Positions 44,914 through 53,268 of a stretch of 57,849 nucleotides of DNA are shown in pieces. The DNA is taken from positions 1-57,849 of the forward strand of contig JAUWTJ010000017.1 of the NCBI GenBank assembly GCA_030614785.1, read 5' to 3'. Source of the stretch: Alphaproteobacteria bacterium (lineage in GTDB: Bacteria; Pseudomonadota; Alphaproteobacteria; M2410). The notes beneath the pieces were generated by a model. It searched no databases and was not told the origin of the DNA. It saw only the letters and a program-made list of their open reading frames with translations. Position 1 is the first letter of the stretch. Each line of letters starts with the position of its first letter. Position numbers and translations under genes: made by a program.

Positions 44914-45747
44914 TCATGTTTTCGGTTTCCACATATCAAGTGATCTGCCCAACAGAATTTCCAGTTCTTTATTGGGCTCATCGAAATGATGATACAGCCG
45001 ATGTGTTGCCGCCGGAGATGGTGCAACCGGTCGCGATTTTGGAAAAATACGATCAATGCCACTTATTACAAGCTCAGCACTCGGGACATAATAGTTTAGT
45101 ATTTGGCCAAACTTTGAGTGCATCCCGCTGTTCTCTCTCTTTGCGATCCTCGGGTTTTCAAAATCTCTTTCAAGATTAAGAAAAGCTGAAATCTTTGAAA
45201 GGGTTTCAATGGGCGTCTTAACGATGTCCTGTTCGAACACGAGAACAAGAACGTCTTTGAAATATTTTTGATACTCGCGGATTTGGTGCGCGTAGTATCC
45301 ACGGCTTAGCATGCCAAATTGTCTTCTGATCCGATCATCTTTTCCTAGAAAAACCTCGTCGGCGCTGATGAATGGCGACAGACGGCGTGCAACAATTTGA
45401 TGGTTCAGGGCCGATATCGCACGGGCGACCGGGTCGCGAAGAACAATAATAATTTTTGCATTCGGGACGCATTGGTGAATGCGTAAGGGAATATCATTTC
45501 GAGCCCCATTGTCTCGATTGATCCATAAATAGTCAGGTGTTTTCTCACCCCTCATCAACTGACTGGCACCGCCTCCAAATTGACTTGCATACCACTCTTC
45601 CCCTAACTTGAAGTTGTCTTCAACATCAAAATAGTGAATCTCACCTTTGCGCATGAAAATATCGGGATGGTCCCGTAGTCTGGCCGCCAGCCACGTCGTC
45701 CCGGCCTTTTGTGCGCCGACGACCAAAAAATTTGGGAGAACGGTCAT
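44914..45747 (-). CDS. Sulfotransferase (PAPS-dependent), first copy
   Basis: A 277-residue cytosolic sulfotransferase. The 5'-phosphosulfate loop is FLVVGAQKAGTTWLAARL and the 3'-phosphate motif is IIIVLRDPVARAISALNHQ, with Arg and Ser in place. It probably sulfates a sugar of the exopolysaccharide. Base composition is clearly more AT-rich than the EPS core to the left, suggesting later acquisition. The start is the ATG at 45747. It lies on the same strand and 121 bp upstream of the microprotein-ligase pair. Confidence 0.9.
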   Translation of the reverse strand: MTVLPNFLVVGAQKAGTTWLAARLRDHPDIFMRKGEIHYFDVEDNFKLGEEWYASQFGGGASQLMRGEKTPDYLWINRDNGARNDIPLRIHQCVPNAKIIIVLRDPVARAISALNHQIVARRLSPFISADEVFLGKDDRIRRQFGMLSRGYYAHQIREYQKYFKDVLVLVFEQDIVKTPIETLSKISAFLNLERDFENPRIAKRENSGMHSKFGQILNYYVPSAELVISGIDRIFPKSRPVAPSPAATHRLYHHFDEPNKELEILLGRSLDMWKPKT

Positions 45748-46094
45748 AAACGAATGAAACTCCGTAAGACAAGAAGATTAAATGCACGTGAGTCGATTGT
45801 CCCGAAACGCCACGCGATTTTGGATGAATGCTATCAATCCAGCAATAATCGCGCCAGTCTTCATATTGCCCAGCAGTAAGGCGTCGATCGTTCAATACCC
45901 CTTCTCGCCGGAGGTGGATTGGTGTTGGGAGCCCGCTGATCTACTCCAGGAAACAAAATTGAAGTGGGTTTGGGCTTATGCTACCAGGGTGGCGTCTACT
46001 GCTCTTCAGTCCCGCCTCAGCAACACCGGAGCCATTATGATGTTAATCGAAAGCTTTCAGCGGACCCCCGCCCGAACAATCGCCGGAGTCGGGA
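45748..46094. other. Spacer with an uncertain reading frame
   Basis: A 347-bp stretch between the divergent sulfotransferase and kinase genes. An open frame of 109 codons (45782-46111, plus) exists, but it has no clear ribosome site, no recognised content and overlaps the next gene start. I treat the region as promoter-containing spacer. The sequence GGAGTCGGGA at 46085-46094 is the ribosome site for the GTG start at 46095. Confidence 0.4.
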
Positions 46095-47051
46095 GTGCTT
46101 CCGGTGAATGATATTGATGAAAATGAGATAAGAAGCGCCATAACAAGACTGGGCTTTGTAGCCCAGGGAGACATCACCTGGGTCTCGAGCACCAAGAGGC
46201 TCTATTCGGAAATTCGCATTCTGGAAATTGAAGACGCTGACGGCGCAAGAAAATTCTTGCTGAAGACAGGTGGTGACGGCGCGAATAAGAATCTGGCTCT
46301 CAATGACATTGCAAGGGTCGCCTGTGCTGACAGTCAAAGATTTTTTCAACCCCGAATGACTTCGATCGAGCCATCAGGCTCAATTCTTGTCGAGTACTTT
46401 AGTGGAGTATCCCTGTCGGAGAGGCTGAGATATCGGGTTCCACACAATCCGCTCGAATGGCGACGCAAAATGTTGTTGAGCGCTGCGCTGGCAGGGGAAT
46501 GGCTGCAACGGTTTCATCGTATCTCCAATGAACAGCGGGATGTTGCGCCGCAACTTACCACATATGTTACCAACCGAACGGAACGCCTAGTCTTGCTTTC
46601 AAAAGAACTGCAAGCGGACTTGTTGAGAATCGTCAGAACTGAATTTTTGACAAAGTGTTCGGTGTCACACGGCGACTTCACCCCTCAAAACATTCTGGTT
46701 GACGACACCTCGCTGTGTGTTATCGACTTTGGTGTGCGTGAATGGGACGTCATGATTCCCGAATGGGACTTGGCCAGCCTGATGATCGGAATGAGAAGAG
46801 CGTCAATGTTTTCGCCATTTGAAGCCGTCAGATGGTTGCCCTTTTTAATGAATGCATGCGGGAATTCATTTCTTAAATCCTATGGCGGCGAGTTGCGCGA
46901 CCGAGAATACCAGGTCGCGCTGGCGCTGCGTCACTTCACGTATTTACCGGCAGAATCCGGAAGTCCGAATATAGACGAGTGGGATCCGAGGTCTCAATGG
47001 CACTATCGCGAGTTCTGCCGGATCCTCGAGAAACTGAGCGAAGTCTCTTGA
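46095..47051 (+). CDS. APH-like phosphotransferase (kinase fold)
   Basis: A 318-residue protein with the aminoglycoside-phosphotransferase/choline-kinase fold. An ATP-binding N-lobe with Lys in ARKFLLKTGG is followed by the catalytic loop SVSHGDFTPQNILV (catalytic Asp and metal-binding Asn) and the second metal motif VIDFGVREWD. The substrate is not an antibiotic by necessity; in this setting a sugar, lipid or amino-alcohol is more likely. The start is a GTG at 46095 with GGAG seven bases upstream; a second GTG lies at 46104. It is convergent with the methyltransferase gene (11-bp gap) and stands alone on the plus strand. Confidence 0.82.
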   Translation: MLPVNDIDENEIRSAITRLGFVAQGDITWVSSTKRLYSEIRILEIEDADGARKFLLKTGGDGANKNLALNDIARVACADSQRFFQPRMTSIEPSGSILVEYFSGVSLSERLRYRVPHNPLEWRRKMLLSAALAGEWLQRFHRISNEQRDVAPQLTTYVTNRTERLVLLSKELQADLLRIVRTEFLTKCSVSHGDFTPQNILVDDTSLCVIDFGVREWDVMIPEWDLASLMIGMRRASMFSPFEAVRWLPFLMNACGNSFLKSYGGELRDREYQVALALRHFTYLPAESGSPNIDEWDPRSQWHYREFCRILEKLSEVS

Positions 47052-47062
47052 GTGAAGAGGCC

Positions 47063-48151
47063 CTATTTTTCACCGCCTACGGGCTTTGACCCCAGAGCGG
47101 AGTAGTGCGGTAGAATCAAGCGCAGAATGCCAATTTTCGCCAAAAATCTGAGAGTTTCAGTCTTCAACCTCGAATTTTTGGCGAGAGGCTTATCGGGAAT
47201 TTGGATTGCCAATCCGGTCTGCAAGTCAAATACAGCGTGAGGGGATTGGTAGCTGGGGTAGGGGCTGTGCATTTCGATGTTCTCAAAGCCTGCCTGATGT
47301 AAGAGCTTCTGATAACCACCCAAACTGTAGTTGATAATGCGATAGGGGCCACGCCCTCTCATCCTTAAAATGAGATCGGCAACACGGACGGGGAGCGCTG
47401 GTGCAAATCTCAAACCGGTATGATCCTTTCCGCCGAGCAAGTATGGCCACCCAAACCTATTTTTTGTGTTGAGCAACAACTTGCCACCCGGACGCAAGAT
47501 TCGCAGAAACGATTGCAAACATTTTGTGTGCGCTTCGTGAATGGAAAGATGCGGCAGCGAAAGGGGGAGGTATTCAAAAACTCCAGTCAGGACAATAGCA
47601 TCGAAACAATTATCCGGGAAAGGAAGATTGAGAGCGTCGATGTGACAAACCGGCGTAATATTTCTCCGATCTTCTTGTTGGCGCATAACATTCAGCATAG
47701 ATACTCGTTCTTCTGAACCGTCAAGTGAGACGACTTGCGCGAAGTTTTCCGCAAGAGCAAGGGAGACCCCGCCATACCCACAGCCAAAGTCGAGCACTCG
47801 ATCCCCGCACTCCTGAATGATGGATATTGCGTTCTTTCTTAACGGGCTGGTAATCAGCTTTTTGAGCCGAACCTTATCTTCACCTTCGAGGCTATCCAGC
47901 GCACTTCTCCAACCGTTCGTTCGTGCTTCATTCAGTAGAACATGCATTTCCTCCCTCGAAAGTTCGCCGTGATTGCTGTCCTGTACTGTGAATTTGAATA
48001 GGCCATCGTCGTTTGGGTAGGTTTTTGAACAGGAGCTACAGCTGAGATGTTGATCAGTTGCTCTCAGCGAGGATCTGCATGAGGGGCAGGCAAAATCGAG
48101 AAACTGACCTGTGGTTTCGTCGCTGTGGCGGTCGTTCAATTCATTTTCCAT
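47063..48151 (-). CDS. SAM-dependent methyltransferase with zinc-ribbon N-terminus
   Basis: A 362-residue class I methyltransferase. The N-terminal Trm112-like zinc ribbon has two cysteine pairs (CPSCRSSL and CSSCSKTY). The SAM-binding motif I is VLDFGCGYGGVSLALA, motif II-like VVSLDGSEERV, and the post-motifs ALNLPFPDNCFDAIVLTGVFEYLPL. It probably methylates a sugar or lipid-linked glycan intermediate. The start is the ATG at 48151, seven bases after GGAG; a longer reading to 48190 is less likely. It is the last gene of a five-gene minus-strand run from 51969. The AT-rich composition is similar to the first sulfotransferase gene. Confidence 0.88.
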   Translation of the reverse strand: MENELNDRHSDETTGQFLDFACPSCRSSLRATDQHLSCSSCSKTYPNDDGLFKFTVQDSNHGELSREEMHVLLNEARTNGWRSALDSLEGEDKVRLKKLITSPLRKNAISIIQECGDRVLDFGCGYGGVSLALAENFAQVVSLDGSEERVSMLNVMRQQEDRRNITPVCHIDALNLPFPDNCFDAIVLTGVFEYLPLSLPHLSIHEAHTKCLQSFLRILRPGGKLLLNTKNRFGWPYLLGGKDHTGLRFAPALPVRVADLILRMRGRGPYRIINYSLGGYQKLLHQAGFENIEMHSPYPSYQSPHAVFDLQTGLAIQIPDKPLAKNSRLKTETLRFLAKIGILRLILPHYSALGSKPVGGEK

Positions 48152-48200
48152 ATTTATCTCCATCCTTGGTCGGATCAGTGTTTGTGGCAAATTGTAGGTT

Positions 48201-49703
48201 CTATTTTCGAGGATCTTTCAAGCTGGAAAGCTTTCCGAACATCGAATCAATGGTTGCCTCCAGCCCATCCGGGCGTCCGGTTCCGACCCACAAGGCGTAG
48301 ATGGTCCCGGAATAAGCAATTGCCCCGATGCTGACTTTTGTGAGCAGCCTGAGGGCCGAAGGCTCCAGCAGGAACCCGTCAACTGGCCACACAGCAAGAG
48401 CCATGGCCGCGAATGCCAGTGCCGGTCGCCACAGGCACAGGAGAATGCGGTGCCACGCTATACCGGTGGCATGACAAAAGATCGGTATCGTTGGCAGGAA
48501 CAATCCGGTCAAAACGAGGAACCGGCCAATGCTAACATTCTCCAGATCTCCGGTTGAAGCCGCAAAATAAAGTGCCGGAACAAGGGCAAGAACTCTCACC
48601 CAGGACAGGGCCGAAGCTGTCTTGACCTTGCCGAGGACCGAGAGCAGCTGCGACATGTTTGACGACAGGGCGAAGACAATTGCTGAAAGCGCGATCCAGA
48701 ACATGGGCGCTATGGATGCTTGCCATTGATCACCGAGGACAACGAGCACCATATCCTCAACGACCAAAGAGATACCGCCGCCCGTTGCAAAACAGATGAT
48801 GGCTATTGATGAAAAAGATTTCAAAAACGGGTCCGAGAGTTCCTTCGTGGCATGCATCATCTTTGAATAGGCTGAAAACAAAACGCGTGAAATCGGGACT
48901 ACCAGTTCCTGGGTGGGAGAGCTGGCCAGATCCTTTGCGACATTGTAGTAGCCGACGCTTGTCGTATTGATGACGCCGCCAATGACAATCTCGTCGATTT
49001 TGCTATTAAGGAAATGGCCGATGTGGACGACAAGCATCCAGAGCGAATACGACCAGACGTCGGCAACTCTGGACAGGGAAAATCGCGGTCGAAACGGGTG
49101 CATCACGTAACTGATCGCAACAACAATGATTTTCGCGGAAACCATCGCCAGGACCAGCGCCCAGTAATTTCGCAGAATGAACGCAAGGATCACAACGACG
49201 AAAAACCGGATGAACTTGGTCCAGACGAGGTATTGAAAGTCCTTGTTAAACTCCATATTTTTGCGGAACCAGATGATGCCGGGGTTTTCAAAGCCCTGGA
49301 TGACGCTGCGGAGCGCCAAGACCTGCACAACGAGGGTCACACGGGGATCATCGAAATAAGCGGCACCAAAGGGGGCGACGAAATATAAGGTCGCGCCGAC
49401 GACCACACCGGTCATGATCTGGAGTGTGAAGACGGTGTTGAAATGATCATCAGTGGGATCGGGGTGTCTGATCAGACTCAGCGCCAGGCCTGTCTGGGAA
49501 AAAACATCGACCAGACCGACAACAATCATTGAGATCGCAACGATGCCAAAATCTGCCGGCGTCAGAAGACGGGCAAGGATGATCGTGCTGACAAGGCCAA
49601 TGCCGCGCATGCACCAGCGCGCGGCGACCATCCAGGCGGTCCCTGCAACAACTTTCTTACCGACTGATTTACTGGATTTCACTTTTCTATTCTTCTTGAC
49701 CAT
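48201..49703 (-). CDS. Wzx/WzxC-like polysaccharide flippase, first copy
   Basis: A 500-residue polytopic membrane protein of the MOP/PST exporter superfamily, with about 14 predicted helices. The N-terminal pattern GTAWMVAARWCMRGIGLVSTIILARLLTPADFGIVA is characteristic. It flips lipid-linked repeat units across the inner membrane. The start is the ATG at 49703, since the frame further upstream (to 49886) overlaps the kinase gene and has no family content. It lies 49 bp before the methyltransferase gene on the same strand. A paralogue is encoded at 54352-55776. Confidence 0.9.
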   Translation of the reverse strand: MVKKNRKVKSSKSVGKKVVAGTAWMVAARWCMRGIGLVSTIILARLLTPADFGIVAISMIVVGLVDVFSQTGLALSLIRHPDPTDDHFNTVFTLQIMTGVVVGATLYFVAPFGAAYFDDPRVTLVVQVLALRSVIQGFENPGIIWFRKNMEFNKDFQYLVWTKFIRFFVVVILAFILRNYWALVLAMVSAKIIVVAISYVMHPFRPRFSLSRVADVWSYSLWMLVVHIGHFLNSKIDEIVIGGVINTTSVGYYNVAKDLASSPTQELVVPISRVLFSAYSKMMHATKELSDPFLKSFSSIAIICFATGGGISLVVEDMVLVVLGDQWQASIAPMFWIALSAIVFALSSNMSQLLSVLGKVKTASALSWVRVLALVPALYFAASTGDLENVSIGRFLVLTGLFLPTIPIFCHATGIAWHRILLCLWRPALAFAAMALAVWPVDGFLLEPSALRLLTKVSIGAIAYSGTIYALWVGTGRPDGLEATIDSMFGKLSSLKDPRK

Positions 49704-49774
49704 ATTGCGGGGCGGAAAAGGTTTTGCGTGCCATGCGAGGGATCTCCAGATAGAGGTACATTTCCATTTTTGAA

Positions 49775-50377
49775 CTACCGACCATGTTTGTTGCCTGATC
49801 GAAGTTGTGTCTTCGGGCGCGATATAATTTGCAGCACCTCCAGCAGTATTGGACCGTCTGACACTACGGAATGGTAACCGGCGCAATGGCCTAATTCTGT
49901 ATACAGTTTGAGTTGCCTGGAAACCTTGCTAGCGAGCTCTTCAGGTCTTCTCGAAGCCAGTTCGTCAGCGGGCGCTGAAAGAAGGATCTTGTATTCAAAG
50001 GCGATGTAGCATGCGCTTAAGCCTTTCAGACAGGCGCCGAAAAACCCTTTTGGCAGATGTGCCTTGCGGGCGAGTTCGATGATATTGTCAAAAATCGAGC
50101 GATCAAGGATGATGATTTCGCCCCGGTTTTTCAATCTTGCAAGACGAAACGGCATCACAAGAAGATTCTTGTACCAAGTATAGCAATGGATACGCCTCAC
50201 CGGCAGGTCGGCTGCGGTGAAGGCATCAACCAGCTGATTGGCAAGTGTCGTTTTGCCGGCGCCATCGGGGCCTGCGATCGAGATGATTGCGCCTGTGCCG
50301 CCAAATTTTTCCTGGAGCCGCCTCATCAGGTTGGCATCTGGCCGACTATCGTCGGGGCTGTTTTCAGGACTTGCCAT
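49775..50377 (-). CDS. P-loop kinase, thymidylate-kinase-like
   Basis: A 200-residue P-loop protein. Walker A GPDGAGKTT lies at residues 36-44; a DR pair in ILDRSIFDN and a LID-like region with RRPEELASK follow, as in dTMP-kinase-fold proteins. The family is also seen in capsule and EPS loci where the substrate is unknown. True thymidylate kinase is unlikely, as a housekeeping gene would not sit here. The start is the ATG at 50377 (a TTG at 50398 is possible). It overlaps the 3' end of the upstream methyltransferase by 14 bases, so translation is coupled. Confidence 0.75.
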   Translation of the reverse strand: MASPENSPDDSRPDANLMRRLQEKFGGTGAIISIAGPDGAGKTTLANQLVDAFTAADLPVRRIHCYTWYKNLLVMPFRLARLKNRGEIIILDRSIFDNIIELARKAHLPKGFFGACLKGLSACYIAFEYKILLSAPADELASRRPEELASKVSRQLKLYTELGHCAGYHSVVSDGPILLEVLQIISRPKTQLRSGNKHGR

Positions 50378-51065
50378 GGCCAGCGTCGGGGCTTTCAAAC
50401 AGTATGACCATATTCCCGCTGTGCAGGGGTTGAGGCAGCTGCGTCGCGAGAATTTTCAGACCTGTTTTGGCTTCAATATTGTCAAGGAATGTCCTGGTGA
50501 TTGCGTAGCGCGGGGCGTAACGACCGGTTTTCTGACGCAAGGTGCGCATGATCCCGTAATACCCTGAAGCGTACATGAAGTTGACTATAACAAAGCGGGA
50601 TGAAACGCGACCAAGTTCCTTTAGCGCTTTGAGACTTTCCTCGTTGTCCAGATGCTGGAAAAGGCGAATGCATGAAACACAATCAAAAGTATCGTCCTGA
50701 AATGGCAGTTTGTAAATGTCAGCGCCAGCGAACCTGGCCTGTCGGCCCAGGGCAACAAGCTTTTTTCGGGAGGCTTTCAGCATGGGCAAAGAGATATCTG
50801 CGCAGACGAGGTCATAGCCGCGCTCAGCGGGGATTTGCGAAATTCGGCCCGTGCCACAGGGCAGATCGATAGCCGTTTTGATTGGCCCGGATTGTTCTGC
50901 CTTGTCAAGGAGGGCATGAATGGTTCTGGTTTCAGCGTTGTGAAAACGCTGACCGGTTCGCGATTGAAACCGGCGCGCGTCGTAGAGTTCGCCGACCTCT
51001 TCATATTGCCATGACTTGTTGTGATCAAAGTCTGCGTTTGACTTTCTTAAAGGCGACGGTGTCAT
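50364..51065 (-). CDS. SAM-dependent methyltransferase (class I)
   Basis: A 233-residue methyltransferase. Motif I is TAIDLPCGTGRISQIP, motif II LVCADISLPML, and motif IV-V KLPFQDDTFDCVSCIRLFQHL. The ubiE-type core suggests a small-molecule or lipid substrate; with its neighbours a sugar O-methylation role is reasonable. Its ATG at 51065 lies one base after the stop of the upstream sulfotransferase, and its 3' end overlaps the P-loop kinase gene. Confidence 0.88.
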   Translation of the reverse strand: MTPSPLRKSNADFDHNKSWQYEEVGELYDARRFQSRTGQRFHNAETRTIHALLDKAEQSGPIKTAIDLPCGTGRISQIPAERGYDLVCADISLPMLKASRKKLVALGRQARFAGADIYKLPFQDDTFDCVSCIRLFQHLDNEESLKALKELGRVSSRFVIVNFMYASGYYGIMRTLRQKTGRYAPRYAITRTFLDNIEAKTGLKILATQLPQPLHSGNMVILFESPDAGHGKS

Positions 51066-51066
51066 A

Positions 51067-51969
51067 CTAACTGCTCCAATTGCTCAGATCTCGCCCGGAA
51101 AATTTGGCAAGGCGTTCGTTATAGGGATGGAAGTGCGCCTGCAACTTTTGTCGAATGTCGGCGGGGATTTTCTGTGTCTCTTTGCGGGTTTTGCGTTTCT
51201 TTCCTACTACGCGGCGAATCGCATCGCCGACCCATGACGTGTTGATCAGATCGACTATGGGCGTGAGCCTCAGTTTTCTCAAGAGGCGGCGCAGACGCGG
51301 AAACATTGCAGCGCGAACCGGGTTGCCAATCACGCTGGGCTCGAACGTTGGATCAACACCCAGAAACGTATAGACTTCATTCAGGTAACTGCGTTCGTCC
51401 TTTTTGAGATCATCATAGAACAGAAACAGAATATTCCCCCGGTCATAATACTGCAGAAGCAGCTCGATCTGATCGATGTACTGACCCCGGGATATGATCC
51501 CCGGCGCCTTCGTCAGGGCATCGTCAAAATTCTTCCAGTCTTCATGGGGCGCCCGGCTGCGATAGAAGCTGTTGGCCCTTTCGGCCGGGTTGCGCATCGC
51601 CATGATGATCTTGATGTCAGGGAACTCTTTTGCCATGAGCGGGATAGCCTCAGGCAGGCAATAGCTCGTAGCGACCTCACCCACGGCCTTGTGTTCGGGC
51701 TCTATGCCATCGTAATGGCCAAGATACCACTCCAGGTCCTTTCCATCGGGTTCATCGAAATAATGTGTCTGCTTTTCATCGGGTAAAAGAATTTCAGGAT
51801 GCTCTTTCAAAGCCTCGTAGACCCACGTTGAGCCGCAGCGCTGACATCCGACCATGAGGAAGGTGATGTCTTCTGCGGTTGCCTTGCGGGCGTCGGCGTG
51901 TGCGACGTCATCGGGACGGGCTGATATGGCTTCCTTCAGTGTCATTACGGGTCTCAGGTCCTGATTCAT
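51067..51969 (-). CDS. Sulfotransferase (PAPS-dependent), second copy
   Basis: A 300-residue sulfotransferase. The 5'-phosphosulfate loop is FLMVGCQRCGSTWVYEAL and the 3'-phosphate motif IIMAMRNPAERANSFYRS, both intact. It differs from the copy at 44914, so it likely has a different acceptor. The start is taken at the ATG at 51969; an ATG at 51945 is possible. The open frame extends to 52893, but that part runs antisense through the deacetylase gene and has no family content. It heads the five-gene minus-strand run. Confidence 0.9.
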   Translation of the reverse strand: MNQDLRPVMTLKEAISARPDDVAHADARKATAEDITFLMVGCQRCGSTWVYEALKEHPEILLPDEKQTHYFDEPDGKDLEWYLGHYDGIEPEHKAVGEVATSYCLPEAIPLMAKEFPDIKIIMAMRNPAERANSFYRSRAPHEDWKNFDDALTKAPGIISRGQYIDQIELLLQYYDRGNILFLFYDDLKKDERSYLNEVYTFLGVDPTFEPSVIGNPVRAAMFPRLRRLLRKLRLTPIVDLINTSWVGDAIRRVVGKKRKTRKETQKIPADIRQKLQAHFHPYNERLAKFSGRDLSNWSS

Positions 51970-52179
51970 GTTACAATACGGGGCGCTTCCGGGCCGACGG
52001 CGCGGCAAAGAATGCAATTCTCCTGAACATTCGCAAGTATGATGCCATATACGGGGTTTGTGCTGACCTTTCGACATTGTGTCTTTTAATGAGCAATCAA
52101 GCAAATACTGATAGGGTTCCGGCGCTCCCGTCCCTTGCGCCAAAGCCTGTCCCTGATTACGGAAAATTTGTACAATCGA

Positions 52180-53268
52180 ATGACCCACAGCTGGCACATA
52201 CATCCAAAGGCTTTGGCCAAGGAGATGCTTTACCGGACCGGGGGACTGGGCGCGCTGCACCGGCGGCGGAACCGTGAGACGCTCAGCGTCCTCATGTTCC
52301 ACAGGGTCATAGATCCTGGCGCGCCGGCATGGCAGGGAGCGAACCCGCTGTTTACCATGTCGACCGGGTTTTTTGAGCGACTGCTGGGACTGATCAAGCG
52401 CCACTACACTCCGGTCGGGCTTGAGACGGTTGCGCGCGCACGGCGCGGCGAGACCCTGTTGCCGCCCCGGGCGCTGCTGGTGACCTTCGACGATGGCTGG
52501 GCCGACAATGTGGAGTTTGCTGCGCCGCTGCTGAGACAAGCCGGGGTGCCGGCAGTGTTTTTTGTCGCAACCGGCGCTGTGAAGAGCGGCGAGGCGTTCT
52601 GGCAGGAGCGGCTGTTCGCATCGCTCATGGTGGCCGGCGAGAGCTCGGACCAGTGGGTGACATTGGGGCGAACCCTGGGCGTTGATGAGACTATCGGCGA
52701 CACTAATTTCCCCCGAAAAGTCATGCGTCTTGTATCGTGCCTTGAAAGCCGCGGCGATCGGGCGGGCCAGGACTGTACCGCGCAATTTTCGACGATGGAT
52801 GATCGCCGGATGCCGCAGATGATGACGCCGGAAGATGTTACACGCCTTGCCGAAGACCCGCTGTTTGACTTCGGCACGCACGGGGTCAGCCACACGCCAT
52901 TCCCGGCCCTGGACGACCCGGGTATGGAGCTGGTTCAGTCCTGGGACGACCTGTCGTTATGGTGCGCGCCGCCCGTCAAGAGCCTGTCTTTTCCACACGG
53001 GCACTATACAAGTGAAATTCTGGATCAGGCAAAATCAACCGGTTACGAATTGATCTTTGATTCTGACAAGACGTTATGCGGAACCGGGGATGGAATTAAT
53101 GTGCCAGCCTGTGGTCGATTTGAAATTCGTCCGCCGGGGTCCGATCCGTTTAATTCTGACTATGGTCGACATTTGGCCGATGACTTCGATGCCGGCCGAA
53201 TTGCAGCAGAGATGTTTTTGCGCCCGATCGCCGTGAAGAGCACCAGGGAAAGTACCGGATTGCGATGA
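52180..53268 (+). CDS. Polysaccharide deacetylase (NodB fold)
   Basis: A 362-residue protein with the NodB motifs: LLVTFDDGWADN (catalytic Asp pair), FGTHGVSHTPFP (His metal ligands in motif 2) and a later SFPHGHYT motif. There is no signal peptide, so it acts in the cytoplasm or its export signal is not recognised. It probably removes acetyl groups from a sugar precursor or glycan. The start is the ATG at 52180; the ribosome site is poor, and a TTG at 52135 or ATG at 52225 are alternatives. Its stop overlaps the acetyltransferase start in ATGA. Confidence 0.88.
   Translation: MTHSWHIHPKALAKEMLYRTGGLGALHRRRNRETLSVLMFHRVIDPGAPAWQGANPLFTMSTGFFERLLGLIKRHYTPVGLETVARARRGETLLPPRALLVTFDDGWADNVEFAAPLLRQAGVPAVFFVATGAVKSGEAFWQERLFASLMVAGESSDQWVTLGRTLGVDETIGDTNFPRKVMRLVSCLESRGDRAGQDCTAQFSTMDDRRMPQMMTPEDVTRLAEDPLFDFGTHGVSHTPFPALDDPGMELVQSWDDLSLWCAPPVKSLSFPHGHYTSEILDQAKSTGYELIFDSDKTLCGTGDGINVPACGRFEIRPPGSDPFNSDYGRHLADDFDAGRIAAEMFLRPIAVKSTRESTGLR

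Noticed and set aside
45782-46111. 109-codon frame between sulfotransferase and kinase
   Set aside because: No clear ribosome site or recognised sequence, and it overlaps the well-supported start of the kinase gene.
51970-52893. N-terminal extension of the second sulfotransferase
   Set aside because: The frame is open but runs antisense through the polysaccharide deacetylase, with no domain content; the family starts near 51969.
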